A stretch of 64,000 bases of DNA from Acanthamoeba lenticulata (Eukaryota; Discosea; Longamoebia; Acanthamoebidae): positions 1-64,000 of the forward strand of contig NAVB01000076.1 in assembly GCA_002179805.1 (NCBI GenBank), read 5' to 3'. The position numbers and the translations under genes are program-made. This document shows, in pieces, positions 9,217 through 20,158 of this stretch. The notes beneath the pieces are model-generated. The model was not told the origin of the DNA, ran no database searches, and worked only from the letters and a program-made list of their open reading frames with translations. Positions within the stretch are counted from its first letter, which is position 1. Each line of letters starts with the position of its first letter.

Positions 9217-12201
9217 TTAGGACTGGTAGAGCTCGAGGAGGTTCTCCACGAACAGGCCCTCGAGGGCCGAGTTGGCCATCATTTTCATCGGATCCTACGT
9301 CGTCGTGATTAGCAGTGCCCTGACTCGCATCCACCAGGCGAGGCGACGTACCAGACAACGCAAAAAGCCGGGTGAAAAGATGATGCCCAAGTTATCGAGG
9401 CCCATCTTTGTGTAGCCCACGTTCTCCTCTTCGGCCACTCGCGCCAGGAAGCGCCCAAAGAACGCAATCACCTGCGTATGCCGCGGATATAAGCCTCTTC
9501 ACCACGTTCTCCTCTTCGGCCGCTCGCGACGCCCGCGTTGCACCTCTCCCCCAGTGGACGCGCGAACATACCTTTTGGTTAATGGGCGGGATGCGCGTGA
9601 GGACCTGCTTGATCTGCTCCGGTTGGTGCGCCTTCTTGATGCACTCATCGGTGGAACCGAGTTAAGGACGCGCCTCAAGCAAGAAATAGAGAAAGAAAAG
9701 AGGAGGGGAAGAAAATGAACGCGAAGAAAGAGAAGAGGGGGAGGGTGGGATGGAAGGGAAGGATATTAGAACTCGTGTGGGATCAGCGGCTGCGAGAGCT
9801 CGCGGAACCACAGCTTGAGGCAGGAGGCCACCAAGTGAGGGTCCGACGTCGTGATCGTGTAGTTGCGCGTGTTGAGCTGGTCCTTCATCATCGTCACCTG
9901 TTGTGTGCGCATATGGGGTTGTTGTTCGAGTGAGGGACGAGCCAAGGCCGGGGAGGCAAAGGCGGAGGAAAGGGGAGCTGGCGCGCGTGCCTCGGCGACT
10001 GAAGGCGAAAGTCGGAAGATGCCCTCTGTCCGGTGGCCGTTGAGGTCGAAGAGGGCCTTGGTGAGGACCTGCAGGAGGACGGGTACGTCGCCATCGGACT
10101 CGCTCTGCAGGGACATGACCTCCTCCAGCGTGGAGTTGAATACCGTGACCGCTTTGCCGGCACCGCCCTTCTTCTTGTCCTTGTTTTTGCCTTTTTCCTT
10201 CTTCTCCTTCTCTTTCTTCTCCTTCTTTTCCTTCTTGGCTCGTTCCTTGTCCTTCTTCTCCTCCTCGCTGGTCTTCTTCTTGCGGACCACGCCCGACTCC
10301 ATGGAGAAGCTCTTCCGGAAATCCCTGCTGCATCCCCCCCTACGCGTGAGGAATGCATGGAATGGCTCTCTAAGACCGACCACAACGAACCTTTTCTTGA
10401 GCGTGACGCCGCCCGAGGACGATAGCGCGGCCGATGATGCAGATGACGCTGAAGCCGCAGAACGGAGGGACTTTTCCTTTTCTTCTTCGGCGGCCGACGC
10501 GGACGTGGAGCTGCCCAGCGAGTTTGACGACGCGCCGGACGGAATGTAGGTCGAGAGGAAGGCGCGCATGATGCGCCCGCTCTTTGAGCGCTTGAGCTTG
10601 GACTCTGGGTTCCGCTGTATGACGCTCGGCGACTCGACCTCAGCTGAGGCAGCGTCGGTCTCAGCGTCAGCCGCCGCTGCCTGGACCAGGGCCGGAGCCG
10701 GGGCGGCGAAGGCGGGCGCGGGCGGCAAGGCCGGGGCCGTCGGGTGCGCGACCGACGGAGAACGGACCCGCTCCTCGCTTGGGTCGTAAACATCCAGCGG
10801 ATTCGTGCTGCCAGATGCGACGTAAGTCGAATGAAACCGGGCGCCGCCGACAAACGCCCGCCGGGGGCTCTCCGGAGGCACTGGGCTGCGGCCGTGCCAC
10901 GTGGAGACCGGGCCGGAGCCGGTGGCACCGGCCAGCCAGCCCCGCCGCCTCCGCGCTTCGGCCTCGGCCTCGGCTTCGGTCTTACGCTGGAGCTGCTTCT
11001 TCAACGACGCCACCAAGGCCTCCTCCTCTTTACACTTGCGCTTGAAGGCGTCGACTTCCTCCTTGAGCTTCCCGATTTCGATGATGATCTGAATCTCGCG
11101 GTCCACTTCAACCTTTTCCATCGGAGCGACGCCCGATGGCTCCGGACCAGGAACTGCGGCTTGGGCTGGAGCTAGAATCGGGGACGACGAGGCTGAGACT
11201 GTGGCCGGGACCGGAGTCGCAGCTGTGGCTGCGGCTGCGGCTGACGCTGGGGCGTTCTTCCTCAACCGATGCTGCGGCGTTGTGCCGGCTTCCGCGCCGC
11301 CCAAACGTCGCGCTTCGTTGCCCGCGTTTTGTTTGATTGCCGCCGGCGGAGGGATTCCGTTGATCGGCGGCCTTGTGGCGACAGGCGGACGAGGGCGAGG
11401 AACTGAAGGCGAGGTGGCGGGAGACGAGGAGGCCAACGGCGAGCCGGGGCCTCGACCGACGGTGACCGGAGCCGTTTCTGGTTGACCGCCAGCAGCGGGA
11501 GGCGCGGCTGGTCGAGGCCGAGGGAAGGGAGGTGAAGCGGCAGGAGGAGAAGAAGAAGCCAGCGGCGAGCCGGGGCCGCGACCTACAGCATTCGTCGGTC
11601 CCGGTTGGCCACTGGCTTGACCGAACGCCCGCGCAGGAGGCGGCGAGTTGGGCGCAGGAATGGGCCTTGAAGCAGGCATGCTCGCGCTGCTGTTGCTGCT
11701 GCTCAGCTTGCCGGGCAGGGGAGGACGGGTGTGGGGGCTGCCGGCGGCGGCAGACGCAAGGACGGGAGGCCGGGCAGCTACGGGTGGTGGTGCAGGCCGG
11801 TCGGTACTTAAGAGGGGTTTGGGAGAAGACGTTGGGGATCCAAACGGCAAGGATGAAGGAGGAGGACCGCCGGGTTTCTGCTAACCCCAGCCCCAAATTG
11901 GAGAAGGTAAGGCGGAGGGGGAAGAATGAAAGCGCGACGAAAAGAACGAAGGGTGTTGTTGACTTACCGCGAGATGTGGGGGCTCCCTGTTTGGGGGCAG
12001 GGGGCTTGTGCGGAGAGGAGGAGGAGATGAAACGGACGATAAGGAGGCCGACGCAGAGTGCGACGAGGCAAGCGAAGGAGAGGAGGGCTCAGTCGCTGCA
12101 TCCCCGTGGACGGCAGCACGCTTGAGATTATTAACGCGTTTCTTGCGCGCCTCGTCCAGCCTCGCCTTCCTCGCCTCCATCCTCATTTGTGCGTCGTCCA
12201 T
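9217..12201 (-). CDS. RhoGAP-domain protein with long proline-rich N-terminal region
   Basis: It is predicted to switch off Rho/Rac-type GTPases. The GAP domain is C-terminal: FNSTLEEVMSLQSESDGDVP, the arginine-finger segment GHRTEGIFRLSP, LKLWFRELSQPLIPHEF, KMGLDNLGIIFSPGF and a last exon DPMKMMANSALEGLFVENLL. Before it come a basic Lys/Glu-rich linker, a coiled coil (IIIEIGKLKEEVDAFKRK) and about 250 residues rich in Pro, Ala and Ser with many PxxP motifs, suggesting SH3 or WW binding. The first exon starts MDDAQMRMEARKARLDEARK, a charged helix, and joins the Pro-rich exon through a GTAAGT intron in phase 0. An upstream non-coding or short exon toward 12470 cannot be excluded. The domain call is firm. 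The target GTPase is unknown. Confidence 0.85.
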
Positions 12202-12473
12202 CTCTCGTCGCAACGACTCAAGAGTAACGCTATTGCGGGCTCGCCACTTGGGCCAAGTGCTTTTGATGTTGTTGCGCGTTCAAACGAGAAGCCCAAACGA
12301 CGAACACCTCGAGGTGCCAACCAGGGCGATGCTTCCGGGGCAGGGCAGACCAATATCCAGCGACACGGAAAACAGAGGATATTTATTGCTCTTCTGCCTG
12401 TCGACCTTTTTCCCCTGTGCAGCTTTGTTTTCTTGTTTATTGTTTGCCGCTACCTGATTCTTGACAACACGAC

Positions 12474-14019
12474 ATGCAAGAGGACAACGAGCTTATCTCT
12501 TTTGAGAGCCTGCACGGCCTCTTCGGGGCTTTGCGGTTGGCAAAACGCTTTGTCACGAAGCAGCGACTCGAAAGCTTGTTCCAGACTGTGGGTGGAGTGA
12601 TAGTGCTGGATGCCGCCGATTCTGAAGAGGTGGATCCTGATGCGAGTGGCAACTACCCTAAGCTGCGAACCGACACTAAGTACATCATCACTGATGAGCA
12701 ACAACTTGCGTCTCTAGATGAGCCAAGTGCTGGCCAAGGCGAGTCTGCGGTACGTGTCCCCTGGGACTTACGTAAGTCACAAACAGTCTCATGGTCTTGG
12801 TGCAGGTTGCGCTGTATACGCCAGAGAAGATGATGCAGCGCTTGCTAGCGATGAAGCAAGCGCGGTTAACGCTCATCAACGAGCTGTACACCCCACGTCA
12901 CCCACACCTTTACGCTTTCTCTGAGGTACGTCACACCCCAGACGACCACATGCAATACTTGCCTCGGCTCCTGCGTGCAACTCACACAAGACCCACGCTC
13001 ACACAGAACCACCTTGTCCCTGAGCTCGTGAAAGCGGTCAAGGAGGGCACGAAGGAAGCTCTGCTGTCCTTTTTGCACAAGGAAACCGAGTCGGGCATCT
13101 ACTCGCTGGAGGTGTTCACCATGCAGTTCTGCAAGTGCGTCCAGCTGGCTGCCCCTCTCCTCCCGCTTCGAGTTCTAATTCAGTGAGCGCGAACAACCAG
13201 GGAGTTGATCGAAGAAGTAGAAAACTTTGAGACTTCAGGCTTGCCCGTAATGCGACCAAATTCAATGAACAACTACGGCCTTATCCTCGACGAGATCGGG
13301 TTCACGCCCATGCTTGACCAGCTTCGCATACGCTATATTGTTCCGTTCGCCTCAATTCTCTACCCGCAAGTGGGCGGCGCTACTCTTGACTACCACCATG
13401 GCTTCATCGTGCGTTGCTCCTCCCTTCGCTTTCACAATAACAACAATTATATCTCTGGCGACGAGGACGCGGAACGCTGACCAGTGAGGCTGCACCTCCG
13501 TGCAGGTACAATACAAGCTTAAGGAGGACAAGGAGCTGGACTTCCACTACGACGACTCTGAGGTGACGCTCAACGTCTGTCTGGGCAACGTATTTGAAGG
13601 TTTGCTCGCTGGCCCACGTTGGCGCTTGTATTTTCTCTTCCAGACGCTAAGCGCGCGTGGTGATGGGTCGTACCTCTGAACGTTCACAGGTGGCACGCTC
13701 TACTTCCGTGGACTCCTCAGTGACCCCTCGACCCACGATGAAAACTGGGAATACAATCCCAGCCCGGGCAAGGCTCTGCTGCATCAGGGCAAGCACCGCC
13801 ATGGCGCCAAGTCCATAACAAGCGGTGAACGGTACCAGCCTCCTCCAGAAGAGCTCAGCCTTGGCCTGACGCACAAGTTGACCAATCGCTGCACCGCACA
13901 GGTACAACCTCATTTTGTGGTGCATGAGTCGAGCCTACCGAGAATCTATGGCACCAGCCCAAGAGCCTTGCACTGGCTGTGAGGCTGGCGAGCACCAGCA
14001 TGACCACGATCATCACTAA
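12474..14019 (+). CDS. 2-oxoglutarate/Fe(II) dioxygenase, OGFOD2-like
   Basis: It is predicted to hydroxylate an unknown substrate using Fe(II) and 2-oxoglutarate. The C-terminal double-stranded helix fold resembles OGFOD2: VQYKLKEDKELDFHYDDSEV carries the iron-binding His-x-Asp, followed by TLNVCLGNVFEGGTLYF. LHQGKHRHGAKSITSGERYN carries the second iron His and the Arg that binds 2-oxoglutarate. Upstream exons (LINELYTPRHPHLYAF, IEEVENFETSGLPVMRPNSM, NYGLILDEIGF) are also family-like. The last intron (GTACCAG...ACAG) joins GER to YNLILWCMSRAYRE, and the protein ends in a His/Asp-rich tail (EHQHDHDHHH). The start MQEDNELISFESLHGLFG is the first ATG of a continuous frame. The tail could bind metal, which is only a guess. 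Confidence 0.85.
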
Positions 14020-14131
14020 AATCGCTCACCCGAGCAGGCATTCTATCGCTGTTGGATGTTCTCAGTTAGCCAGAGTCCTGTGATAAAGCATATGGAAGCT
14101 GGTACATAGGCACTGCCTGGCATCGGCTGAT

Positions 14132-14250
14132 GGATACGGCCATACTGCGCAGAAAGCACCGCTTCCCATCCGAACAGCGAAGTTAAGCTGCGCCAGGCGG
14201 TGTTAGTACTGGGGTGGGCGACCACCCGGGAATCCACCGTGTCGTATCCT
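14132..14250 (+). rRNA. 5S ribosomal RNA
   Basis: The segment is 119 nt and begins GGATACGGCCATACTGCGC. It contains the conserved loop CCGAACAGCGAAGTTAAGC and the loop E/box C region TTAGTACTGGGGTGGGCGAC. Its ends pair to close helix I (GGATACGGC with GTCGTATCC, one G-U pair). From memory it matches the A. castellanii 5S RNA except for one base in that stem. Transcription by RNA polymerase III would use the internal control region. It stands alone between two protein genes and not in an rDNA repeat. Confidence 0.95.
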
Positions 14251-14253
14251 TCC

Positions 14254-14265
14254 TTTTTGCTTTTT
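14254..14265 (+). terminator. Pol III terminator of the 5S gene
   Basis: Two T5 runs (14254-14258 and 14261-14265) begin four bases after the mature 3' end. This is the usual signal for RNA polymerase III release. Confidence 0.7.
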
Positions 14266-14362
14266 GATCAGCTCTGCTGTTCTTTGGCCTGCATCCTCGC
14301 CATCGGTGTGCATAAGAAGGGGGAATAAAACAGTAGTGCATTAATTTTTCTTTTTCAACAAG

Positions 14363-15278
14363 ATGGAAGGCCAAAAGAAAGAAGAAGGTGAAATTGTGCA
14401 ACTTGACGTCGGGGGCCGTCACTTCGACGTGCCGGTGAAGCTGCTGAGTTCTGAGCCCGGCTCGGTGCTGGCCGCCATCTTTGCCGACGACGACTGGCGC
14501 CAGTTGGAGCGCGACCCTAATGGTCGCATTGTGCTGGACGGTCGCGACTCCGACGCATTCAGCCACCTGCTCGCCTGGCTTGGCAGTGGAAGCCTGCCGC
14601 CAGTTGACCAGCCCAACGCCAGGACCAAGCTGCGACTTGAGGCCGAGTGTTTTGGTCTTGCCCGATTGGTCACTGCTCTCGACGCTCCAGATGGCGCTGG
14701 ACTGCCCCAAGCCGACAACCTGATACAAAAAGAAGGAGGAGATAAGATGAAGGCTGAAGCAGAGAAAAAGGAAAAGAGGATGCATGAGCGCTACATCACG
14801 ATGTCTGATGACCAGTTTGTGCGGCTGATCAACAAGAGCAAGCCGCAGGTGAGTGGGGCAGACATGCGCCGATTCAGTCTGAGCGGGATGTCCCTGCCCG
14901 AGGCTCGATTTTTCAAGTGTGACTTCAACGGAGTCGACTTGCGCTGGGCCTTCCTGGGCAGCGCCAGCCTGGTCGCGTGCGACCTGCGCAACGCTGATCT
15001 GCGTGGTGCGAAAGTAGTGCAGTGGTGATGTATGCCGTGTGGCTAACATGCAATTGCATCATTGTACAGATACCAACCTGCGCTACGCCAACCTGACGGA
15101 TTCAGATCTGAGTGGCGCCCGGCTGTGTGGGGCGAATGTGACCGAGGCCAACGTAGCTGGTGCAAACTTTGCCCACGCTGATCTCAACGGCGTAATCGGG
15201 CTCAACCAGACCAAGCTCAACTCGAGAGCAAACTGGAAGCAGGCCCACAACCTTCCCCAAGACTTCCTCACCCCCTGA
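14363..15278 (+). CDS. KCTD9-like protein: BTB/T1 domain plus pentapeptide repeats
   Basis: Proteins of this type act as adaptors, often for Cullin-3 ubiquitin ligases. The N-terminus EGEIVQLDVGGRHFDVPV with ILAAIF-type spacing is a potassium-channel tetramerisation (T1/BTB) domain (residues about 10-105). A Lys/Glu-rich helix follows, and then a pentapeptide solenoid whose A(D/N)LxG units are clear: CDLRNADLRGA, TNLRYANLTDSDLSGARLCG and ANFAHADLNGV. The same two domains, without the N-terminal ubiquitin-like part of human KCTD9, are seen here. One intron splits the solenoid between about 15002 and 15069. Its 5' site is uncertain because the obvious GT choices do not restore the phase perfectly. 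The start has an AACAAGATGG context. Confidence 0.82.
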
Positions 15279-15411
15279 CCCAAGCAAGAAGATAAGAAGA
15301 TGCCCGAAAGGTTGTGTTTTTAGTTTTTTTAGTTTTTGTTTTTTGTTTTTTTGTTTTTTCCTCTCTTTGCACAAAGAAAAGGGTGCGGGAAGAAATTGAC
15401 GCACAAACAAA

Positions 15412-16231
15412 ATGAAGAGGCTAGCCGCGTGTGGATGGAGCCACGGCAACTGTGCGGCTGGGGCAAGGAATGCCCGCACCTTGATTGGTGGCCTTCCTTC
15501 CGCACACAGTACCAGTTCGACTTCCCGATGGGTGCTGCCCAGCTTTTTCTCGCCCGCCAGCGGGCTCAAACAGCACAAACGATTTGCTTTGCGTCCGGTT
15601 ATTGCTGATCTGCCGGCCTTACGCTTGTACGCTTCGAAGACCGGACCAAAGACCTCTGGCTCAGCGGCACGACCGTTTCGCCCACGTCTTCCGCCGCACT
15701 ACCAACCAAAACCGTTCGGGGAGCCTGCTCCTCCAGTACCGTTGCCTGTTCGTCTGCGAAGTATAGGCGAGAGCGTCCTGCGCTTGATCATGCACCCTAT
15801 CGGCTTATTCTTCTGTATCCTGATCGTTGTCAACCTTGTCGCTGGTGGCAATGACCGCGCTCGACGAAGAAAGGTACCTTTCTCGTCTCAAATGTCCGCT
15901 CAGCAGACTGTCACCACCAACACTAAGCCTCTTCATGTAGGAGAGGGAGCGTTTGGTAGAGACGTGGAAGGAAGAGCACGATCGACCACTCAAAGCGGCC
16001 GCAGCCGTATTCAAGGAAGCCAGTAACGAGGAGGTAACCGCGGCCACTTCTCTTCCTTCACAAAGCTCTTCTTCTTCTTCTTCTTCTTCCTAGGGTGATC
16101 CCTTGTTCCTGTACGTTTGTCGTCAAAACTCTCCCACCCGGGGAAGGAACACGAAAAGGCGCCTCTTGCGTCCCTACCCTCCACGGCCTCTCTGTTGTCG
16201 TGCGTGTATTCCTCTGGTTCGGCTGCGATGA
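15412..16231 (+). CDS. Unrecognised small single-TM protein with mitochondrial-type presequence
   Basis: I do not recognise the family. The first exon starts MKRLAACGWSHGNCAAGARN and stays basic and Ser/Arg-rich for about 75 residues to ALRLYASKTG, consistent with a cleavable mitochondrial targeting peptide. One hydrophobic segment, HPIGLFFCILIVVNLVAGG, would cross a membrane. A phase-0 intron (GTACCTTTCT...TGTAG) then joins ARRRK to ERERLVETWKEEHDRPLKAA, an amphipathic charged helix. A second intron (GTAACC...CCTAG) leads to a short Arg/Pro-rich exon whose stop is at 16229-16231. The last exon is the least secure. Small inner-membrane or assembly-factor proteins of respiratory complexes look like this, but that is only a guess. 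Confidence 0.5.
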
Positions 16232-16517
16232 GGCATTTTTGTCATTTTTCTTGATAGCGGTTGAGATTCAGATGGCCCAATGGGCGCGACCAAATCGCTT
16301 CAACAAAGTGGCCCAAAAGCAGACGAAAAGCGAGAAAGAACAGGGTCCCTTCTGCTGGGGATCCTCCACGACCTTGCTGTGCTGGCTCCGCACCTCCCCT
16401 CCACCTCGCCACTACGATAAAACGGCGGTTCTTGAGCCCTTTGTTTATTCAACAACAGCTGCACAAACAACAACAACTAAGGAGCACATACAACATCAAC
16501 TAGTCAAACACAGCATC

Positions 16518-17582
16518 ATGTCGTCGATGAGCGAATACGTCAAGGAGACCATGGAGGGCGTCAAGGAGAGCGTGACCAATCTCATCGGCCAGGAGAACAT
16601 CGAAGCGATCCAGGAGACCATGGGCAGCGTTCAAGAGAGCGTTTCTCACCTTCTGAGCGCCGAGACCGTCGAGGGCGTCAAGAGCACTATGGTCGAAGAG
16701 GCCGCCGTCGTGGCCGGCTACAAGGACCAGCTTCTTGGCGGCGTCAAGGAGACCATGGGCCACCTCATGGGCTACGAGGAGATGGAGAAGGAGGGCCACA
16801 AGCAGAAGCTGCGCGGCGAGGCCGAGCTCGCCCAGCACCGGGCTATGGGCAGCGAGTGGGTCAGCCGCGAGTCTGAGATGAACGCGCGCTACCAGATCGG
16901 CCGCCAGGAGGTCGTGGGCGAGGTTGGCCGCGTGGGCGGCTTCGACAAGATGCGCTCGCGTCTCAACCACGTGCAGACGCAAGAGCGCCCGCTGAGCGAC
17001 TTCATGGGTGGCAAGCTCAAGAGCAACTGGCACCTCAAGACGTGGGATGTCAAGCCCATGCTCGCCGAGATCCGCAACAAGCCCAGCCTCAAGCACATCG
17101 ACAGCCCCAAGGAGAAGGGCCTGATGCGCAGCCTGTCCCTCAGCAAGGAGGACTTCCACTTCAAGGAGTCCCCGCGCAAGCGCCTCTTCCAGGACCTCAA
17201 CAAGGAGGGCGCCCTGCACACTCTCCACGAGGTGTCGCGCGCCGACATCCGTGACAGGTCTGCTCCGCGCCTCGACATGCTCATCAAGCCCTCTACCAGC
17301 GACAACATGGGAAGCCTCCTCAGTGAGATCAAGCAGGGCGCTGAGCTTAAGCACGTCGAGACGGAGGACAGGTCTAAGCCGCTCTTCGACAAGCCCATCA
17401 AGCTCTCCAAGCACAACAAGAACCAGCTGCTGAGCGAGATCAAGGAGGGCGCCGAGCTCAAGCACGTCGAGACTGAGGACAAGTCTGTCCCGACCTTTGA
17501 CAAGAACGTCCACCTCAAGACCTGGAACCGCCAGGGCTTCCTCGACGAAGTGCGCCAGGGCACCGAGCTCAAGCACATCTAA
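16518..17582 (+). CDS. CsbD-like domain fused to beta-thymosin (actobindin-type) actin-binding repeats
   Basis: It is predicted to bind actin monomers. This 354-residue single-exon gene has two parts. Residues about 1-105 are amphipathic and repetitive (VKETMEGVKESVTNLIGQ, VQESVSHLLSAETVEGVK). They include a segment, YKDQLLGGVKETMGHLMGYE followed by EEMEKEGHKQKLRGEAE, that matches the pattern of the bacterial CsbD/YjbJ stress family. From about residue 150 to the end there are six beta-thymosin-like units spaced 37-44 residues apart, centred on LNHVQT, LKHIDS, LHEVSR, LKHVET, LKHVET and a terminal LKHI. Units four and five have the full form LLSEIKQGAELKHVETEDRS, close to Acanthamoeba actobindin and thymosin beta-4. 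The start is the ATG after CAGCATC. The lack of introns is unusual for this window. Confidence 0.85.
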   Translation: MSSMSEYVKETMEGVKESVTNLIGQENIEAIQETMGSVQESVSHLLSAETVEGVKSTMVEEAAVVAGYKDQLLGGVKETMGHLMGYEEMEKEGHKQKLRGEAELAQHRAMGSEWVSRESEMNARYQIGRQEVVGEVGRVGGFDKMRSRLNHVQTQERPLSDFMGGKLKSNWHLKTWDVKPMLAEIRNKPSLKHIDSPKEKGLMRSLSLSKEDFHFKESPRKRLFQDLNKEGALHTLHEVSRADIRDRSAPRLDMLIKPSTSDNMGSLLSEIKQGAELKHVETEDRSKPLFDKPIKLSKHNKNQLLSEIKEGAELKHVETEDKSVPTFDKNVHLKTWNRQGFLDEVRQGTELKHI

Positions 17583-17786
17583 GTGCCTCACCTCCTGGGG
17601 TCTGGAGCAGACGCCCAACGACACCACCCGAACTTTTTAAACCTGCCTTTGTCTTTTTAACTCCTTTTTTGCCCCCACGCGAGGGCTCACCCACAAATAC
17701 AAGAAGACGTTCTTGCATACCACACTTGAATGGTCTTTACAGCGCGATTTGGGAAAGGCTAAGGCAAAGGTTGGAGGTTCGGAAGA

Positions 17787-18800
17787 CTACACTTGGCTCT
17801 TGTCACCAGCAAGAAACTGCACAAACGCCTGATTGGCCTTATCCACTCCGCCTTCTTTCGCGACGACGAGACCAGTTGCGGCTTGCTGTTGCCGTTTCAG
17901 TCGTTCCTCGAGCTCAGGGTTTTCATTCAGTCTGTCACAAATCGCCGTCACTGTGACCAGTGTCAGTACGAAAGTTTGAATGAGGGGACAATGTGGCGGC
18001 TCTGCGTACTCAACTTCCTCGTATTCTGGAGCTCTTGCATAAGCGCTTCGTTGGCATCAGAGTCCAGCTGATCCAAATCCACTCGCTTTACTACGTCCAA
18101 CACAGCCTGTTGTGCGAGCAGGGCGTGCCTTAGACCACCGAAGGATGGGAGAGTGGTGGTGACCAAACAAGGCTTACACACCTGGTATTGGCTTTTTCGT
18201 TCTTGGATCTCCTTTAGCTCTCCTTCGTAGACGTCAATACGTTTGCGCTGTTTTCGGTATCTGTTTGGCATCGTGTTAGACATGGTCAACCTACAAGAGA
18301 GAGAGAGAGAGAGGTGATGATTCAAAAAAGACACAAAGGGAAATGCGTACTGCTTACGCAGCTGTTCTGTCAGGCCTGCGTTCTTTGGCCACTCGCGCGG
18401 ATACTCGGCAAGATCGAGGAATCTGAGGCACTCCATCAGCACGCATTTTGCCTGCGTGAATGCGCGCAAGAGACGTACTCGCCTCTCTTCCGTTTTTGTC
18501 GTCGCCGAGCCTGTTCGCGTTGTGCTTGCAGCTGCAGAACTGTTGCCAGTGCTTGTGTTTGTGTCTTTTCACTGTAGGCTTCTTGTCCCCTCTTGGCGAG
18601 CAGCTTATTCACTGGCGTCACAAAAGAAGGTTGGCCGAGGTGTTGTAAACGTTTCACCTCATCTTGGAAGAAGCACCTTTTGCAACTGCTTTGTCAACGA
18701 CGGCGGCAGGAAGGCCAGCATCTCTACTCCGTAGTTGTGTTGGTTCCGTTAGCCGAGCAACATTCTCTTCGATGCAGGCGACCGCTCGCCCATACTCCAT
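17787..18800 (-). CDS. Unrecognised coiled-coil protein
   Basis: I do not recognise this family. Joining exons by consistent GT-AG phases gives a mostly helical protein of about 240 residues. It starts MEYGRAVACIEENVARLTEP, continues VNKLLAKRGQEAYSEK and LQAQREQARRRQKRKRGE, then FLDLAEYPREWPKNAGLTEQ, then a basic coiled coil YRKQRKRIDVYEGELKEIQE. It ends LNENPELEERLKRQQQ and a short tail. Size and helix density would fit a subunit of a small coiled-coil complex (kinetochore, augmin or Mediator type), but no motif decides it. Five introns were placed, one carrying a GA dinucleotide run. Its start lies only 135 bp from that of U1-70K on the other strand. Confidence 0.65.
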
Positions 18801-18935
18801 GTGCGCTGCGTTGTTTCTTTTTCTTTTTCTTTTTCGTGGCCAGCTTTTCTCGCATTGGCCTTTTGCTGTCCTTTTTCTGCCTGGGCGCAAGATTCTTGTG
18901 TCTTGCCCCAAACAGATCTTCGTCGCTGGCCGAAG
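18801..18935. promoter_or_regulatory. Short divergent promoter region
   Basis: These 135 bases separate the start codons of the coiled-coil protein (minus) and U1-70K (plus). Both promoters and 5'UTRs must fit here or overlap the genes. It contains a T-rich run near 18812-18836. No TATA box is obvious. Confidence 0.35.
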
Positions 18936-20158
18936 ATGACGCAATTCCTTCCGCCAAACCTTCTGGCGCTGTTCCGAGCGCGGCCTCCAATTCCCTACAT
19001 GCCACCGCCCGATTTGAACAAGCGCAAACTGCCCGCGTACCAGGGGCTTTCTTCGTTTCTGTCCTCTTTCGAAGATCCGGCCGATACACCGCCCCCGCAG
19101 CCCCCTCGACCTGACACCAAGGATGCCAGAAAGAAAAGAAAGCGTGAGGAAAAGGATGTTGCTAATCAGCAGCGGATCACCGAACAGCTTGAATCCTGTA
19201 CGCTCGCACCCCCCCCCTCTCGTTCCCCTTGTTCGCTAATTGATAATGTTAACATTACAAACTTTATTTTCTTGGGGTGTTGTAGGGGATCCACACGAGA
19301 ACCCAGAAGCAACTGGTGACGCCTACAAGACTCTCTTTGTGGCCAGGGTGGCTTACGACACGAGCGAGCGTCGCTTGAAGAGGGAATTCGAGGACTACGG
19401 CCCCGTCAAGAAGGTAGTTGTGGTCAAGGATAAAGAAGGCAAGCCGAAGGGCTACGCTTTCATCGAGTACGAGCAGGAGAAGCACATGAGAAGTACGGCT
19501 CTCTTGAAATACGCTTAGTGAATACCTAACGAGAGCTCGTCCTCCCGCTTCAAACTATTGTCCTCACCGTCGCCACCCATGTGCAGATGCGTACAAGCTC
19601 GGCGATGGCAGAAAGGTGGATGGCCGCCGCGTGCTTGTCGACGTGGAACGAGGCCGCACGGTCAAGGGGTGGAGGCCTCGGCGCTTTGGTGGCGGCCTCG
19701 GCAGCTCCCGTGCTGCTCGCGCTCCAGGCACGAAGCCCGAGAACAAGCCGACTCAGCCCTCTGTGAGCCAGTATACGCCCTCGTCCTCCTCGTTGGAGCA
19801 CCGCCGCCCGACCGAGTACGCGAGGAAGGATAGCTACAGCGACCGCGACCGCGAACGGGATGACCGCAGCAGGGACGTCAGCTCCTCCGGAGGAGATCGT
19901 GGCTACGATCGCGAAAGGAGCGAGCGGGATCGCCACCGCGATAGGAGCGAGAGGGACGACCGCGGCAGCAGCAGGGACATCAGCGCCTCTGGAGGAGACC
20001 GTAGCGACCGCGACAGGGCCGACCGGTACAGCAGCAGTAGGAGCAGTGACGCCGACCGCGACAGGGATCGCAGCAGGGACAGCCGCCGCGACTACGACAG
20101 GGATGGCAGGGACAGGGACCATGACCGGGACAGGTTCAATCAGCCCCGCCTCAGTTAA
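18936..20158 (+). CDS. SNRNP70: U1 small nuclear ribonucleoprotein 70 kDa (U1-70K)
   Basis: It is a core protein of the U1 snRNP, binding U1 snRNA stem-loop I and helping recognise 5' splice sites in the nucleus. The N-terminus [20 protein letters not shown] and the [10 protein letters not shown] motif are diagnostic. [20 protein letters not shown] opens the RNA recognition motif, with RNP-2 in KTLFVARV and RNP-1 in [29 protein letters not shown] and the Gly-rich turn follow. The C-terminus is a low-complexity Arg/Asp/Ser/Glu region (RDRE and RDRDRS runs) ending FNQPRLS. Two introns (about 19199-19286 and 19492-19586) split the gene, and the first places the conserved Trp across the junction. 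The length of about 350 residues is close to plant and animal homologues. Confidence 0.95.

Noticed and set aside
16500..17627. Open frame of 375 codons on the minus strand opposite the CsbD/beta-thymosin gene
   Set aside because: It is a Leu/Val/Ala-rich mirror caused by GC-rich third positions of the real gene; it has no domain and no splice structure.
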